DNA of 64,000 nt, taken from assembly GCA_024400495.1 (NCBI GenBank), contig JAKSMR010000002.1, forward strand, positions 62,001 to 126,000, given 5' to 3'. Shown here piece after piece: positions 1 to 7,971 of the stretch. Source of the DNA: Bacteroidales bacterium. GTDB taxonomy: Bacteria > Bacteroidota > Bacteroidia > Bacteroidales > P3. Both the position numbers and the translations under genes were made by a program. The notes under the pieces are model-generated. The model searched no databases. It saw only the letters and a program-made list of their open reading frames with translations, and was not told where the DNA came from. Every line of letters begins with the position of its first letter. Position 1 is the stretch's first letter.

Positions 1-779
1 AGCTTCGCCATGCTTTTCCCGGTATGCTTGCTGATTTCGTTCAGCGGGTTGAACCCCGCATTGATCATCTGCAGCAGGTCTTGACCTTGCAGCTTGCCCG
101 CACTGGTGGCCTGGCTGAATGCCAGCGCAAGGCTCTGCATCTTCTGTTTGTCGCCCATGGCAACGTCACCGATGCGCTTCAACATACCAAAAGCCTGTTC
201 GCCTTCAATGCCGAAGCTCATCATCGTCTTCTGCGCCTCGACCAGTCCCGCTTTGTCATATACCGTGGTCTTCCCATATTGGGCAATCTTATCAAACAGC
301 GCATCCGCACCTGCCATGTCGCCGCCCATCAGCGTCGTGATGTTCTGACGCTGCAGCTGATCTTCCATACCCAGGCTGATACTCTTGCCAAGACCGACCA
401 TCGCAGTGCTCAACGGGTTCACCAATGCAGGTATGCCAGCCTTGATGTCCCTGAACCACTTTTTCATCAGACCTCCGTCAAGGTGTTCCAGTTTGCCTAT
501 CTCTCGCTCCAGACGCTGTATCTCGTGGTTCGTGGCTCGGATGGCCTCACGGTTGCTTGCCGGTATCCATTCCCGCTGGGCTCGCAAGGCGGCGATGCGC
601 TCGTTCATGCTCCCGATGCTCCGCCCCATATTCTGCATGGTTCGGCTGGCTCCGTTCACCTGTTGCTGCACCCGCGCCCACGTGTCAAGCTGCTGCTCAT
701 TGGTTATCCCTATCCGCTTCAGCTTGTCAGATATATTATCTTGCAAATTTAATATGTATGTCAAAATATTTTCGGCCAT
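1..779 (-). CDS. Phage tail tape measure protein, N-terminal part (cut by window edge)
   Basis: Reading leftward from an ATG at 779 gives an uninterrupted frame to base 1 (at least 259 residues). It begins MAENILTYILNLQDN, continues as a charged, coiled-coil-like stretch (residues about 20-110), and then shows the tape-measure N-terminal signature: ALAFSQATSAGKLQGQDLLQ followed by MINAGFNPL. The family sets tail length and helps deliver DNA. The position after sheath, tube and chaperone genes on the same strand fits the usual tail order. The C-terminal end lies outside the window, so total length is unknown. Confidence 0.93.
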   Translation of the reverse strand, partial: MAENILTYILNLQDNISDKLKRIGITNEQQLDTWARVQQQVNGASRTMQNMGRSIGSMNERIAALRAQREWIPASNREAIRATNHEIQRLEREIGKLEHLDGGLMKKWFRDIKAGIPALVNPLSTAMVGLGKSISLGMEDQLQRQNITTLMGGDMAGADALFDKIAQYGKTTVYDKAGLVEAQKTMMSFGIEGEQAFGMLKRIGDVAMGDKQKMQSLALAFSQATSAGKLQGQDLLQMINAGFNPLNEISKHTGKSMAK

Positions 780-808
780 GCTGCGTTATCTATAAAAATT
801 ACATCGGT

Positions 809-1051
809 ATGACTCTTGTTTGGCTCTTTATCGCCTTGTCGGCTCTCTGTTTCGTGGTCGTGGCTTTCGGCTCGGCTCTGTTGCATTTCTTTGCCTCCGC
901 TGTCGCCGTTGTGTCCACCCCACTCCGCGAAATTGCCCGGCTATATAAAAGCAACCAGAAAAAGAAGGCTTGCACCTTGGCGGCCTCTATGGCCTTTGTC
1001 CTTATTGTACTACCCCTCATTCTCTGGCTGCTTTCAGTTATTATCCCATGA
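809..1051 (+). CDS. Small two-span membrane protein inside the tail operon, opposite strand
   Basis: An 80-residue frame starting MTLVWLFIALSALCF. Two strongly hydrophobic segments (about residues 2-38 and 57-80) flank a basic loop (LYKSNQKKKA). It lies on the strand opposite to the tail genes, between the end of the chaperone frame (1041) and the start of the tape measure gene (779), and overlaps the chaperone end by 11 bp. Its composition is that of a real membrane protein, unlike the minus-strand frame opposite it. It could be a lysogenic 'moron' gene or a lysis-related protein; I do not recognise a family. Confidence 0.5.
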   Translation: MTLVWLFIALSALCFVVVAFGSALLHFFASAVAVVSTPLREIARLYKSNQKKKACTLAASMAFVLIVLPLILWLLSVIIP

Positions 1052-1238
1052 GCTTTGCCGTCCATTCCGCGTTGGCCTTTTCCTCCTCTTTCCTTACCCA
1101 CTCCAACTCTCGCTGGCGCATCGCCCATTCTTCGTCGGTCAGGCTGTCGGGGTCGGCTATGTGAAAGTAGTACCGCAGTTGGGCATTAACTTGCCTGATA
1201 CGGTCCCCGGCACCGACCCCGGCAGCCGTTATAATTCC
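1041..1238 (-). CDS. Tail assembly chaperone, second reading frame (likely reached by -1 frameshift)
   Basis: After the upstream chaperone frame stops at 1229-1231, the -1 frame is open to a TAA at 1041-1043 and encodes about 65 residues. They include HIADPDSLTDEEWAMRQREL and a charged helix with KEEEKANAEW, which is clearly protein-like. The frame has been open since about 1305 and has no ATG or GTG near its beginning. This is the layout of G/GT-type tail assembly chaperones, where a minority of ribosomes shift to make a longer product. I see no textbook heptamer. Purine-rich GGAGG words lie just before the stop. Independent initiation at a non-AUG codon remains possible. Confidence 0.6.
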   Translation of the reverse strand, partial: GIITAAGVGAGDRIRQVNAQLRYYFHIADPDSLTDEEWAMRQRELEWVRKEEEKANAEWTAKLMG

Positions 1239-1528
1239 TCCAGTTCGGCCTCCTTGGTCTGGATAATGTTGGCCAGCTGGGAGCCTACACTGATGAACAG
1301 TTCGTCATCCTTGCGGATTTCCTCGTCGCCACCAAGCCAGCAGTCTCGGAGGATAACTTCGTTGAACTTCAGCGGGTCGTCCTTACCAGCCACGCTGGCA
1401 TAGCCCAACGTCTTGCGCGATGGAGTCTTCAAGTAGCAGATTTTACCATCACAGCTAAGTTTGAACACCTTTCCGTGTTTCTGTTTCAATTCTTGAATTT
1501 GCTCTTTCGTTAATTCCATTTTAATCAA
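1229..1528 (-). CDS. Tail assembly chaperone, first frame (gpG-like)
   Basis: A 99-residue acidic protein, MIKMELTKEQIQELKQKHGK..., ending in an acidic tail (KEAELEEL). It lies between the tail tube and tape measure genes, where long-tailed phages carry their tail assembly chaperones, and it has the usual size for them. Such proteins coat the tape measure during tail assembly and are not part of the virion. The sequence alone does not give a firm family match; position, size and the overlapping second frame support the call. Confidence 0.7.
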   Translation of the reverse strand: MIKMELTKEQIQELKQKHGKVFKLSCDGKICYLKTPSRKTLGYASVAGKDDPLKFNEVILRDCWLGGDEEIRKDDELFISVGSQLANIIQTKEAELEEL

Positions 1529-1556
1529 TGTTTAAGGGTTAGTTAAATAGACTTGG

Positions 1557-1979
1557 TTAGGCGTTCCACTCGATGTCGGTGCAGATGAACGGCAAATCGA
1601 CCTCCATCTTTTTGTCGCCTTGGTTGACACCTTTCTTCTGCTCAGTGAACTGCACGTTGTACAACTTGTCAGTGCGCATAATTTCGCCCTTGGTAGGGTC
1701 GCCGTAACTCACCGACAGGTTGATTTCCAGATCGAGGATGCTGTGGCTCGGACTCAGGTCCTCCAAGCCCTCCAGTTCGCTTTGGCGCACCTTCATCGTG
1801 CCTTCGCAGCTCTTGTTGCCCTTCTGGGTTCCCGTGGGCTTATTGCCTTTGCCGTACAAATGCTCCTTTTCCTGTTTCTCGGTGTACTCAATGCCGAGTA
1901 GGCCCAAAATGTCGCGACCGGCACCAATCACGGTGACGTCTGCCCACTCGTATTCTCTTCCGTTGATTAAGTAGCTCAT
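1557..1979 (-). CDS. Phage tail tube protein
   Basis: A 140-residue protein, MSYLINGREYEWADVTVIGAG, rich in beta-prone segments (ILDLEINLSVSYGDPTKG). It sits directly downstream of the tail sheath gene (18-bp gap). In contractile-tailed phages the inner tube gene follows the sheath gene. The central NKPTGTQKGNKSCEGTMKV segment resembles the exposed loop of Mu-type tube subunits. Length is normal. The call rests on gene order and general character. Confidence 0.78.
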   Translation of the reverse strand: MSYLINGREYEWADVTVIGAGRDILGLLGIEYTEKQEKEHLYGKGNKPTGTQKGNKSCEGTMKVRQSELEGLEDLSPSHSILDLEINLSVSYGDPTKGEIMRTDKLYNVQFTEQKKGVNQGDKKMEVDLPFICTDIEWNA

Positions 1980-1997
1980 CGTTTCTCGGTTTTAAGT

Positions 1998-3209
1998 TTA
2001 ACTCTGGGTTGCGGTGAAGCCAATGTTGGCTTCTATGAACTTGGCATAACCGTAAGGCTTCACGGCAATGCCAACCTTGACCTTGCTTGTGCTGATCACG
2101 TTCTGTTCGCGGTCCACCTCACATTTCACGCCTTTGTCTTTGCTGTCGGTAGGGTCAGTACTCAACTCGCCGTTGGAGGTCATCTGGTTGGCAATCGCTG
2201 CCACCACGTCAGCCTCCCACGCCTTGGCCACGGCGGCCACGATGGTTCCGTCATCATTGCAAGCCACCTCGTCTTTCAAGTAGTTCAGCAACGTGTCGTA
2301 GGCTATGCGACAGGCTTTGTCAACCACACGGCGACGTGCTAGCGAATGGTAGTCGTCGCTTACTAAGGTAGCCAGATGGTCGTCACAGACGAAATAGCCG
2401 CTGCGTCCCACATGGGTCGTCAGGGTGATATAGCCTTTGTCGTTCACCGAGTCAATGTCAGCATCGGTAATGTCCACCGTGCCGTCGATTGTGGCCGACT
2501 GGATTTTCAGAGCTCCGTCCTTCACGCGTCCGATATGGCGCTGCACGGGAATCTTGGCGATACGCCCGGCAATGACAGCAGCCAAACTACCGACTGCAGT
2601 GTCACCGACCATCACTTGGCCAATAACCACGCCCACACGGTTGTCTGTGCCTTCCGTCAAGGCGGGAAGAGCTGTTGCTGCGGCATTGGTGTAGCCCTTT
2701 CCCTCAATAAGTATCAGAACCGGGGCGTAGAGGGTATCTATCGACCATTCTCCGAGTGCCTGTCCCTTGGCGATAGCGGTGGGCACGTCGCTACCCAAAG
2801 CGGCGTTTTCTGGAACCGTGGCGGTGGTGGAGGTAAGTGCCAGGACAGTGCGGACACGGCCTTTGCTGACACGCATCAACTTCTTGGCGTTGTCGTTGTT
2901 CGGGTCGAGCATTGCGCTGGGGGTTGTGGCGGAGGCCACGACCATCACCCACAACTCGGCACCTTTGCCGGCTTCGGCATAGAACAATTCCACACATTGG
3001 TAGAGGAATTTGTTCGCGTCATTGGCGGCACCGGTTACCCCCAGCGCAGCCAGATCGTCAATATCACGTAGCACATAGGGCGTACCGAGAAGCATCTTGC
3101 CTGTGACTGCGGCACCGTTCACCACCATGCCCACCACTCCGTCGGCACTGGCGGCCACGTTGCCCAAGGCACCGTTGGCGAATCGTATTGTTACATTAGG
3201 TTTTGACAT
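1998..3209 (-). CDS. Phage tail sheath protein (DUF2586-like)
   Basis: A 403-residue protein starting MSKPNVTIRFANGALGNVAA. It has the sheath-like N-terminal part with VVGMVVNGAAVTG, a middle segment with a possible secondary substrate motif (LEGKGYTNAAATAL), and the C-terminal sheath region ending ANIGFTATQS. Sheath subunits polymerise around the tail tube and contract on infection. The gene precedes the tube gene and follows the capsid gene. It shows the phage has a contractile, Mu-like tail. Confidence 0.82.
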   Translation of the reverse strand: MSKPNVTIRFANGALGNVAASADGVVGMVVNGAAVTGKMLLGTPYVLRDIDDLAALGVTGAANDANKFLYQCVELFYAEAGKGAELWVMVVASATTPSAMLDPNNDNAKKLMRVSKGRVRTVLALTSTTATVPENAALGSDVPTAIAKGQALGEWSIDTLYAPVLILIEGKGYTNAAATALPALTEGTDNRVGVVIGQVMVGDTAVGSLAAVIAGRIAKIPVQRHIGRVKDGALKIQSATIDGTVDITDADIDSVNDKGYITLTTHVGRSGYFVCDDHLATLVSDDYHSLARRRVVDKACRIAYDTLLNYLKDEVACNDDGTIVAAVAKAWEADVVAAIANQMTSNGELSTDPTDSKDKGVKCEVDREQNVISTSKVKVGIAVKPYGYAKFIEANIGFTATQS

Positions 3210-3286
3210 AAGTCTTGATTTTTAATACAGGGGCACATCACCAGTTTCCACTCACTCTGCGCCCCTGGTTGTTTGGTTATTGTTTC

Positions 3287-4342
3287 TTAGGCAACGAGGT
3301 CGCTAATTAGGGCACCCATTGCCTCATTTTTCAGAGGCAGACAGATGAAATAGTGACGCAGGTTGTAGAGCCAACGCTGGTAGGTCGGCTCAGGTTCGCC
3401 GATGTAGGCCTTGGTTTCACCAGTGGCCTTCATCATGCGCGGGGCATAGTAGGCCACACTGGCCATCTGCATCTCGCTGGTGGCGGTGGTACCCCAGGCG
3501 ACTTTGGATTTGGTTGAAACAGTGTACAACGGGCAATCCACATACTCGTAAATCTCGAAGCCGTACTGGTTGGAGATGGCTCCGGTGGTGTGGTTGTTGT
3601 AACGCTGAGCGAAAGTGGTGTCCTGGGCGAGCAGATCGGCCACATGATCTGGGTTCAGCACAAGAATACGTCCCTGCAGAGGAATCTTCTGTTTGTCAAA
3701 TGCGGTCTTCAGGGAGATGATGTCCTGAACGCTCAGACGCTTTCTGCCGTCCACCGTTTCGCCAGTGGTTTTCAGCACGGGATGTTTGGCAGCGTGGGCG
3801 GATGGGGCAAGGGCATGGAGAGCCTTCGCTACTTTCTGTTCGTCCACAACAAGACGGTGGCGTTCGATGACGGTGGCCATCTTGTCGTAGCTCAAACCGC
3901 GCGCCTCGTCGTCGGTAATCGGTGTCGCTTTTGTCTGGTACTTATCCAGGACAATAGCTTTGTCTGCATCCGTGAGATTCTCAATGTCGATGGGGTAAGT
4001 ATTGTTGTTAATAAGCACCTCAGGATCGCCTCCCAAATCAACAAAGTGGATGGTGTTGTTGTTTGCAACCTGGCTGTCGAAGCTGCGGATGCGATTTAGC
4101 CAGCCAACACTTTCCAGCGAGTTACGGAATGCCTTGATGGTCTCGCCCGTCCACAATTCCTGATACAAGCCAGCACGCAGCACACCTTCCGGCATAATCA
4201 GTGGCGACACTAACGCCACACCATTCAGTGCCACGCATCCTACCCAAGGATCCATTCCCACGCACTCAGCAACAAACCCGCCAGCCATGCAGTTCATTAC
4301 CATTCCGCCCAGCATCAGGGCTATGCTCAATAAATACTTCAT
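3287..4342 (-). CDS. Phage major capsid protein with hydrophobic N-terminus
   Basis: A 351-residue protein. The body (residues about 50-340) reads like a head protein of Bacteroidota Mu-like phages: AGLYQELWTGETIKAFRNSL, NNTYPIDIENLTDADKAIVL, and a C-terminal YLPRM-like segment (ASVAYYAPRMMKATGE). The first 45 residues are unusual, because MKYLLSIALMLGGMVMNCMA looks like a signal or membrane segment. The upstream protease/scaffold gene ends 18 bp before. N-terminal processing by the prohead protease could remove the hydrophobic leader. Internal start codons exist (M14, M16, M19), so the true start is uncertain. Confidence 0.8.
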   Translation of the reverse strand: MKYLLSIALMLGGMVMNCMAGGFVAECVGMDPWVGCVALNGVALVSPLIMPEGVLRAGLYQELWTGETIKAFRNSLESVGWLNRIRSFDSQVANNNTIHFVDLGGDPEVLINNNTYPIDIENLTDADKAIVLDKYQTKATPITDDEARGLSYDKMATVIERHRLVVDEQKVAKALHALAPSAHAAKHPVLKTTGETVDGRKRLSVQDIISLKTAFDKQKIPLQGRILVLNPDHVADLLAQDTTFAQRYNNHTTGAISNQYGFEIYEYVDCPLYTVSTKSKVAWGTTATSEMQMASVAYYAPRMMKATGETKAYIGEPEPTYQRWLYNLRHYFICLPLKNEAMGALISDLVA

Positions 4343-4360
4343 ATCTTTATAGTTTTTTTG

Positions 4361-5332
4361 TTAGTAATTCTTTTGAGGTTCCACACCATACTCGGCTATG
4401 TACAACTTGCGGTACTCTTCCGGCTGCTCCTTACGGAATTTCTCCATCTTCGACACCGGCACGTCGCGCAGCGTCTTGTAGCCTTCTCCACCGGCAGGGG
4501 CTGTTTGGTGAATCACGTCGGTCGGTCGCATGGGACCGCTCATCAGGTTCAGGGTCTCGATCAGGCTCTCCAGGCCAACCTTCTTACCCAAATCGACAAA
4601 GTGTTGCTTTTTGTCGGCGGAAACTTTGCCGGCACTCACGGCCTGATCAACGGCCAGTTCAATGTTCTTCACACCGGCGGCCTCTTTTTCGGCTTTAAGG
4701 GTTCTGTTCTGATCCTGCAAACCAACAATGGCGTTCATGATCTGTTCCAGGGTCGCATTCTCGGGCAGACCCAACTTCAATGCAATTTCTTTCATTGGCA
4801 TACTAATATTAAGGGGTTCAACTGTTATTTCTTTCGGGTTGCTCACCAAGGACAGCAATTTAGACAGTTCGCTGTCTTGCTTCATGTTCACCAGATGGTC
4901 GTCGCTATAAAGGGCCAGTGCGTCGTCGTTGGCTCCAATATCCACAATCGAAACCTCGCGCAGCTTGCTCCTGGTTACGGTGGCATAGCGTTGCCCTTCC
5001 ACAATATGTTCAGGGGCATTGCTCTCTTCCTGCACCACCAGCCCTGCACTCACCATCTTCAATATGCCCTGCTCCCATTTGTCGGCCACCTTACGGGCAA
5101 ACTCATCGTTCATATCGAATACCGGCGTACCAATCAGCTGATCGCCCTCCACACGGAGGTTCTCCATACGCCCCAGCGGTAGTACCTCGTCGGTAGTACC
5201 ACGGAACGGGCGCGTGTGCATCCACAGCAGCACGGGGTTCTTTTCGTACTGGCTGAGGTCTATGCCTTCCGTCAGCACTCGGAATCCGTAGCTGTTCAGT
5301 CGGCTTGTATTTATCACTGCTTCTTTTACCAT
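4361..5332 (-). CDS. Prohead protease fused to scaffold-like domain
   Basis: Residues 1-160 form an HK97/Mu-type prohead protease-like domain: SYGFRVLTEGIDLSQYEKNP, then VLLWMHTRP with its His, and a second strand region with LREVSIVDIGANDDA. The C-terminal half (about 180-320) is helical and charged, typical of scaffold (LKAEKEAAGVKNIELAVDQA). I prefer the ATG at 5332 (323 residues, MVKEAVINTSRLNSYG). An upstream in-frame ATG at 5365 would lie before the -7 promoter element at 5351-5358 and so would not be transcribed from it. The product cleaves scaffold and capsid N-termini during head maturation. Confidence 0.85.
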   Translation of the reverse strand: MVKEAVINTSRLNSYGFRVLTEGIDLSQYEKNPVLLWMHTRPFRGTTDEVLPLGRMENLRVEGDQLIGTPVFDMNDEFARKVADKWEQGILKMVSAGLVVQEESNAPEHIVEGQRYATVTRSKLREVSIVDIGANDDALALYSDDHLVNMKQDSELSKLLSLVSNPKEITVEPLNISMPMKEIALKLGLPENATLEQIMNAIVGLQDQNRTLKAEKEAAGVKNIELAVDQAVSAGKVSADKKQHFVDLGKKVGLESLIETLNLMSGPMRPTDVIHQTAPAGGEGYKTLRDVPVSKMEKFRKEQPEEYRKLYIAEYGVEPQKNY

Positions 5333-5350
5333 GTCGCTTGAATTTTTTTG

Positions 5351-5358
5351 CAAAAGTA
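5351..5358 (-). promoter_or_regulatory. Promoter -7 element of the leftward structural operon
   Basis: The minus strand reads TACTTTTG followed by CAAAAAAATT, matching the Bacteroidota TAnnTTTG -7 element. It lies 18 bp before the ATG at 5332. The same GTACTTTTGCAAAAAA word occurs on the other strand at 5453-5468, giving a mirror-image promoter pair. No clear TTTG is seen at the -33 spacing. Confidence 0.6.
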
Positions 5359-5453
5359 CTGCCATTATTCCATACTCCCTTCAAAAAGTCTTACCCTTCG
5401 TACACTTGTACATATCCATCATCCCCCAACCCATCCATTCTTCCAACCATGTG

Positions 5454-5461
5454 TACTTTTG
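5454..5461 (+). promoter_or_regulatory. Promoter -7 element of the rightward terminase/head operon
   Basis: TACTTTTG followed by CAAAAAATT lies 17 bp before the ATG at 5479, the mirror image of the leftward promoter. The expected leader is only about 10-12 nt. The shared extended word suggests coordinated late expression of both arms. Confidence 0.6.
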
Positions 5462-5478
5462 CAAAAAATTGTAACTTT

Positions 5479-5967
5479 ATGGACACTACTGAAAAGAAAA
5501 AAGCAACCCAGAAATCCACCCGCAAAGGCCAACTAAACACTGAACGAGAATTGGCCAAACTATACTTCGTCGGCGGTTGGTCCCAGAAAAACATCGCCGA
5601 AAAAATCGGCGTCTCTGCACAGACTGTCAACCGTTGGGCCAAAGATGACAACTGGGACAGCCTCCGAGCCGCAAAAACAATCTCCCGAAAGGAACTAGTC
5701 CTCAAAATGCTTCAAAAAATCGACCAACGTCTTGAAGAAGGGGACTGGACACCAGACGAAATGGTCAAAGCGGCTTCTGCCATCGAAAAACTCGACAAAT
5801 CGACCAATGCAGTCACCGTCATTGAGGTAATGACTGCTTTCAACAAGTGGATTCGCAACAGAGCTCAATACGACCCAGAACTCACCCAAGCTACAATTGA
5901 CACGATAACAAAATATCAGGACACCTACATTTCTGAAATCCTCAGCTCTGCTAAAATTGACTACTAA
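5479..5967 (+). CDS. Phage terminase small subunit-like DNA-binding protein (DUF1804-like)
   Basis: 162 residues beginning MDTTEKKKATQKSTRKGQLN. Residues about 25-60 are a helix-turn-helix (LYFVGGWSQKNIAEKIGVSA, then QTVNRWAKDDNWDSLRAA), as in terminase small subunits that recognise packaging sites. A helical C-terminal half follows. The ATG at 5479 is chosen because it sits just after the -7 element; longer readings begin upstream of that promoter. The stop is 2 bp before the large terminase gene. Confidence 0.82.
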   Translation: MDTTEKKKATQKSTRKGQLNTERELAKLYFVGGWSQKNIAEKIGVSAQTVNRWAKDDNWDSLRAAKTISRKELVLKMLQKIDQRLEEGDWTPDEMVKAASAIEKLDKSTNAVTVIEVMTAFNKWIRNRAQYDPELTQATIDTITKYQDTYISEILSSAKIDY

Positions 5968-5969
5968 CC

Positions 5970-7523
5970 ATGGGCGACGCAATAAAATCCGATGCATATA
6001 AACAATGGTTGCAGATTCGCGACTCTATACTTTGTTCCACCTCCATCAACCCAAACGAAACCAAGGCAGAACAACGCAAACGCATCGATCGTGCACGTAA
6101 GGATTACAACTTCTTCGTGCAATACTATTTCCCCCACTACTGCATAGACCAAGCCACCGGCACCCCTGTCCCTTGCGCACCTTTCCATATTAAGGCAGCT
6201 AATGACATTCGCGCCAATCGCACTCTCAAGGCTGTTTTCAAATGGGCCCGTGGTCATGCAAAATCCACCCACATGGACATCTTTATTCCTATGTGGCTCA
6301 AGTGCCAGTCCGACAATTCTTCCGCCAGACAGATCAACACCATGGTTCTTGTCGGAAAAAGCCTCGATGATGCCCAGCTCCTCCTGGCCGACATTCAGGC
6401 TGAACTCCAGTTCAACAAACGTTATATCCACGACTTCGGGCAACAGGCTACTAGTTCCAAATGGGCTTCCGACCATTTTGTGACTCGCGATGGTGTTTCC
6501 TTCCACGCCCTAGGCCGCGGTCAATCCCCACGCGGACTACGCGAGCGTCAGAACCGACCAGACTATATCGTCATCGACGACCTCGACGACGACGAACTAT
6601 GCGAAAACGACAGTCGCGTTCGAAAAACAACCGATTGGGTAAAGGAAGCCCTTTTCGGCTGCTTCGGTGCTGCCGGTGGTCGTTTTATTATGGTCGGCAA
6701 CCTCATAAGCAAAACCTCCGTTTTGGCCAACATCTGCAAAATCAAGTCTGTCAAGGTTTCTCAGGTCAACATTCTAAAACCCGACGGTTCCCCTTCCTGG
6801 CCTCAATATTGGTCTCCAGACCGCATCAATGAGGTCCGCGAATTCCAAGGCTACCGCTCTTTCCAAAAAGAGTACATGAACAACCCCATCAAAGAAGGTG
6901 CCGTCTTCAAACAAGAATGGATCCGATGGAAGAAACCTCTACCATGGAGAGACTATTCCGACATCGTCCTCTATATCGACCCTTCGTTCAAGCCTACAAC
7001 CAAAAACGACTATAAAGCAGCAAAACTATGGGGGAAAACCCGCAACGGTGAACTTCACCAACTTCGCTGCTTTTGCAGACAATGTTCCGTGGGGGAACTC
7101 GTCAGATGGCTCTATGACCTATACGAAGAAATGCTTGACCTTGATATAGCCGTACTCTATTTGATGGAAGCTAACTTTATGCAAGATACCCTTCTCGACG
7201 AATTCGACGAAGAAGGACAACTTCGGGGCCACATTCTTCCTCTCACCCCAGACAAACGACAAAAACCTGACAAATACCAACGTATCGAATCCATATCCCC
7301 TCTTTGGGAACGTGGCAAAGTTTTTTACAACTCTGACTATAAAGAAGACCCAGACTTTGAGGCTGGCTTGGCTCAAACCGTAGCTTTCGAAAAGGGCACC
7401 AATGCCCACGACGACTCACCCGATGCCGACGAAGGTGCCATCTATAAACTCCAAAAGAGTTCCCGCGTATCCAAATTCAAACCCCGTATCGGCAAATCAA
7501 GAAACTCCAAATATCAATGGTAA
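5970..7523 (+). CDS. Phage terminase large subunit (Mu gp28-like)
   Basis: 517 residues with an N-terminal ATPase and a C-terminal nuclease. The Walker A-like segment is WARGHAKST (about residues 89-97), the Walker B is YIVIDDLDDDEL (about 199-210), and the nuclease begins DIVLYIDPSFKPTT with its acidic metal ligand. The product cuts and translocates DNA into the prohead. The ATG lies 2 bp after the small subunit stop, so the two are coupled. Length is normal and no damage is seen. Confidence 0.92.
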   Translation: MGDAIKSDAYKQWLQIRDSILCSTSINPNETKAEQRKRIDRARKDYNFFVQYYFPHYCIDQATGTPVPCAPFHIKAANDIRANRTLKAVFKWARGHAKSTHMDIFIPMWLKCQSDNSSARQINTMVLVGKSLDDAQLLLADIQAELQFNKRYIHDFGQQATSSKWASDHFVTRDGVSFHALGRGQSPRGLRERQNRPDYIVIDDLDDDELCENDSRVRKTTDWVKEALFGCFGAAGGRFIMVGNLISKTSVLANICKIKSVKVSQVNILKPDGSPSWPQYWSPDRINEVREFQGYRSFQKEYMNNPIKEGAVFKQEWIRWKKPLPWRDYSDIVLYIDPSFKPTTKNDYKAAKLWGKTRNGELHQLRCFCRQCSVGELVRWLYDLYEEMLDLDIAVLYLMEANFMQDTLLDEFDEEGQLRGHILPLTPDKRQKPDKYQRIESISPLWERGKVFYNSDYKEDPDFEAGLAQTVAFEKGTNAHDDSPDADEGAIYKLQKSSRVSKFKPRIGKSRNSKYQW

Positions 7524-7524
7524 T

Positions 7525-7950
7525 ATGAACTTTTTATCCATCGACGACTTCAAAACCGTCTGCGACCATCAAACTCTTACAGTCATTGACCAAAACGACT
7601 CTTCCAACCTCGACCGTGCCGAATCCTACGCCATCGAGGAAGTGGCTTCCTACCTACGCACCCGTTACGACGTCTCCGCTACATTTTCCAAGTCTGGGGA
7701 CCAGCGCAATGGCTACCTTGTTATGATAGTGGCAGACGTGGCATTGTATCACCTCGTGTCCTGGCTTCCCAAGCGCATCGGCTTCGACACCCGCGAGACC
7801 CGCTACAACCAGGCCATCACCTGGCTGAAGGACGTACAGTCTGGCAAGGCCACACCCGATTTGCCGACACCTACCGACCCCGACACAGGGAAGGAAACCT
7901 CCCAGCCCGTCCGCTATGGGGGCTGGGGCAAGTCCGAATATCAATATTAA
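7525..7950 (+). CDS. Mu gp36-like head/tail connector protein (DUF1320)
   Basis: 141 residues, MNFLSIDDFKTVCDHQTL, with ESYAIEEVASYLRTRYDVSA and VALYHLVSWLPKRI. These are characteristic of the DUF1320 family found beside the terminase and portal genes of Mu-like phages, probably a head-completion or connector protein. The start is one base after the terminase stop. A longer reading upstream overlaps the terminase and is not needed. Confidence 0.82.
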   Translation: MNFLSIDDFKTVCDHQTLTVIDQNDSSNLDRAESYAIEEVASYLRTRYDVSATFSKSGDQRNGYLVMIVADVALYHLVSWLPKRIGFDTRETRYNQAITWLKDVQSGKATPDLPTPTDPDTGKETSQPVRYGGWGKSEYQY

Positions 7951-7971
7951 ACCCAATTAAACAGCATTTAT

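Noticed and set aside
799-1128. A 109-codon minus-strand frame between chaperone and tape measure genes
   Set aside because: Its composition is not protein-like, and the -1 frame of the chaperone covers part of it with a convincing sequence.
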